A DNA stretch of 5,387 nucleotides, taken from contig CANJSR010000350.1 of NCBI GenBank assembly GCA_947476855.1, forward strand, positions 1 to 5,387. Reading direction: 5' to 3'. Source of the DNA: Acetobacteraceae bacterium (GTDB lineage Bacteria > Pseudomonadota > Alphaproteobacteria > Acetobacterales > Acetobacteraceae). The notes under the pieces are model-generated. The model saw only the letters and a list, made by a program, of their open reading frames with translations. It had not been told where the DNA came from and did no database searches. A program made the position numbers and the translations under genes. Of the stretch, positions 4,938-5,387 are shown one piece after another. Position 1 is the stretch's first letter, and every line of letters starts with the position of its first letter.

Positions 4938-5387
4938 CTACGTCAGGGTCTCGGACGTCCAGGGCAGGTCCCACATTTCCTGGTTGCACAGCTTGGTCGC
5001 CAGCGCGGTGGAAATGGCGTCGAACAGCCGTTCCCCCTTCTCGGCCGTCGCCGCCTCCGGGTTGCCCATCACGCCGCTGGACGACCGGCTGCCGATCGAG
5101 CGCCACCGGTAGACCCCGCCACCCACCACGTCATCCACGGCCGGAGTCGTGTTCGCCTTGGCCAGCGGGATACGGTCGATCGCGACCAGGTCGGGACGCA
5201 CGGCCATCATCATGGACGTTTCGGCTTCGCAGGCATGCGACAGCCCGCCCTGGGTTTCGAGAATCTTCGCGATCGGCACCGCGGCGGCGTACCAGTAGGT
5301 GAACTGGACGATCGCGGCCGCGTATTTCGGGGTCAGGTCGTCGGTGATGGTCCGCAGCGCGTTCTCGTTCCCGCCATGCGCGTTCAA
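4938..5387 (-). CDS. Creatininase-family amidohydrolase (5' partial, C-terminal part)
   Basis: Read on the minus strand, the frame is open from the right edge to TAG at 4940-4938. It shows 149 residues, roughly the C-terminal 55-60% of a family usually near 250-270 residues. The TTG at the edge is an internal Leu before the hallmark NAHGGN motif (5367-5384), which carries a metal-ligand His. HACEAETS (5214-5237) matches the family's HAGExETS motif, with Cys in place of the usual Gly. SSGVMGNPEAATAEKG is the common pre-C-terminal motif. Family members are metal-dependent hydrolases of cyclic or linear amides (creatininase, formamide deformylases of riboflavin/F420 synthesis, mycofactocin MftE). 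The substrate cannot be assigned from this fragment, and the N-terminal metal ligands are outside the window. It converges on the SOUL gene with 74 bases between the stops. Confidence 0.88.
   Translation of the reverse strand: MNAHGGNENALRTITDDLTPKYAAAIVQFTYWYAAAVPIAKILETQGGLSHACEAETSMMMAVRPDLVAIDRIPLAKANTTPAVDDVVGGGVYRWRSIGSRSSSGVMGNPEAATAEKGERLFDAISTALATKLCNQEMWDLPWTSETLT

Overview
The window is G+C-rich, and nearly all codons end in G or C. Its genes resemble those of an alphaproteobacterium, most likely of the Rhodospirillales/Acetobacteraceae kind. The grounds are an RTX/Hint protein with the C-terminal extension I associate with that group, a YggS protein of alphaproteobacterial flavour (LQTNK, GLMCVPP, MGMSADFE, GSAIFG), and a SOUL protein with the GYDPPFTLP motif. 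The taxonomic call is inference from remembered family features, not a search.

Layout. (1) 2-1870 (+) is the 3' part of a large surface or secreted protein: two visible FG-GAP (integrin-like) repeats, three RTX calcium-binding nonapeptides, a beta-rich RTX-associated linker, a Hint (Hedgehog/intein) domain and a long C-terminal module. Its start lies upstream of the window. (2) 2023-3270 (+) is a periplasmic substrate-binding protein of the branched-chain amino acid (LivJ/Peripla_BP_6) type, with a clear signal peptide and Shine-Dalgarno but no permease or ATPase gene beside it. A strong GC-rich hairpin follows its stop codon. (3) 3373-4044 (+) is yggS, the PLP-homeostasis protein. A perfect stem with a UUCG tetraloop overlaps its stop codon. 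(4) 4213-4863 (+) is a SOUL-family (heme-binding-like) protein with a near-ideal Shine-Dalgarno and an N-terminal membrane segment. (5) 4938-5387 (-) is the C-terminal part of a creatininase-family amidohydrolase, convergent with the SOUL gene and running off the right edge.

The genes do not form one obvious pathway. The hairpins and the intergenic gaps of 102-168 bases suggest that the four + strand genes are mostly separate transcription units carrying general functions (surface protein, solute uptake, PLP homeostasis, heme or tetrapyrrole binding). Gaps between genes are 1871-2022, 3271-3372, 4045-4212 and 4864-4937. Apart from the hairpins and ribosome binding sites listed, I see nothing convincing in them: no tRNA, CRISPR array, insertion sequence or riboswitch. 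I found no clear new system. The most interesting object is the FG-GAP/RTX protein ending in a Hint domain that keeps the N-terminal Cys and block-B His but lacks the terminal His-Asn of splicing inteins.
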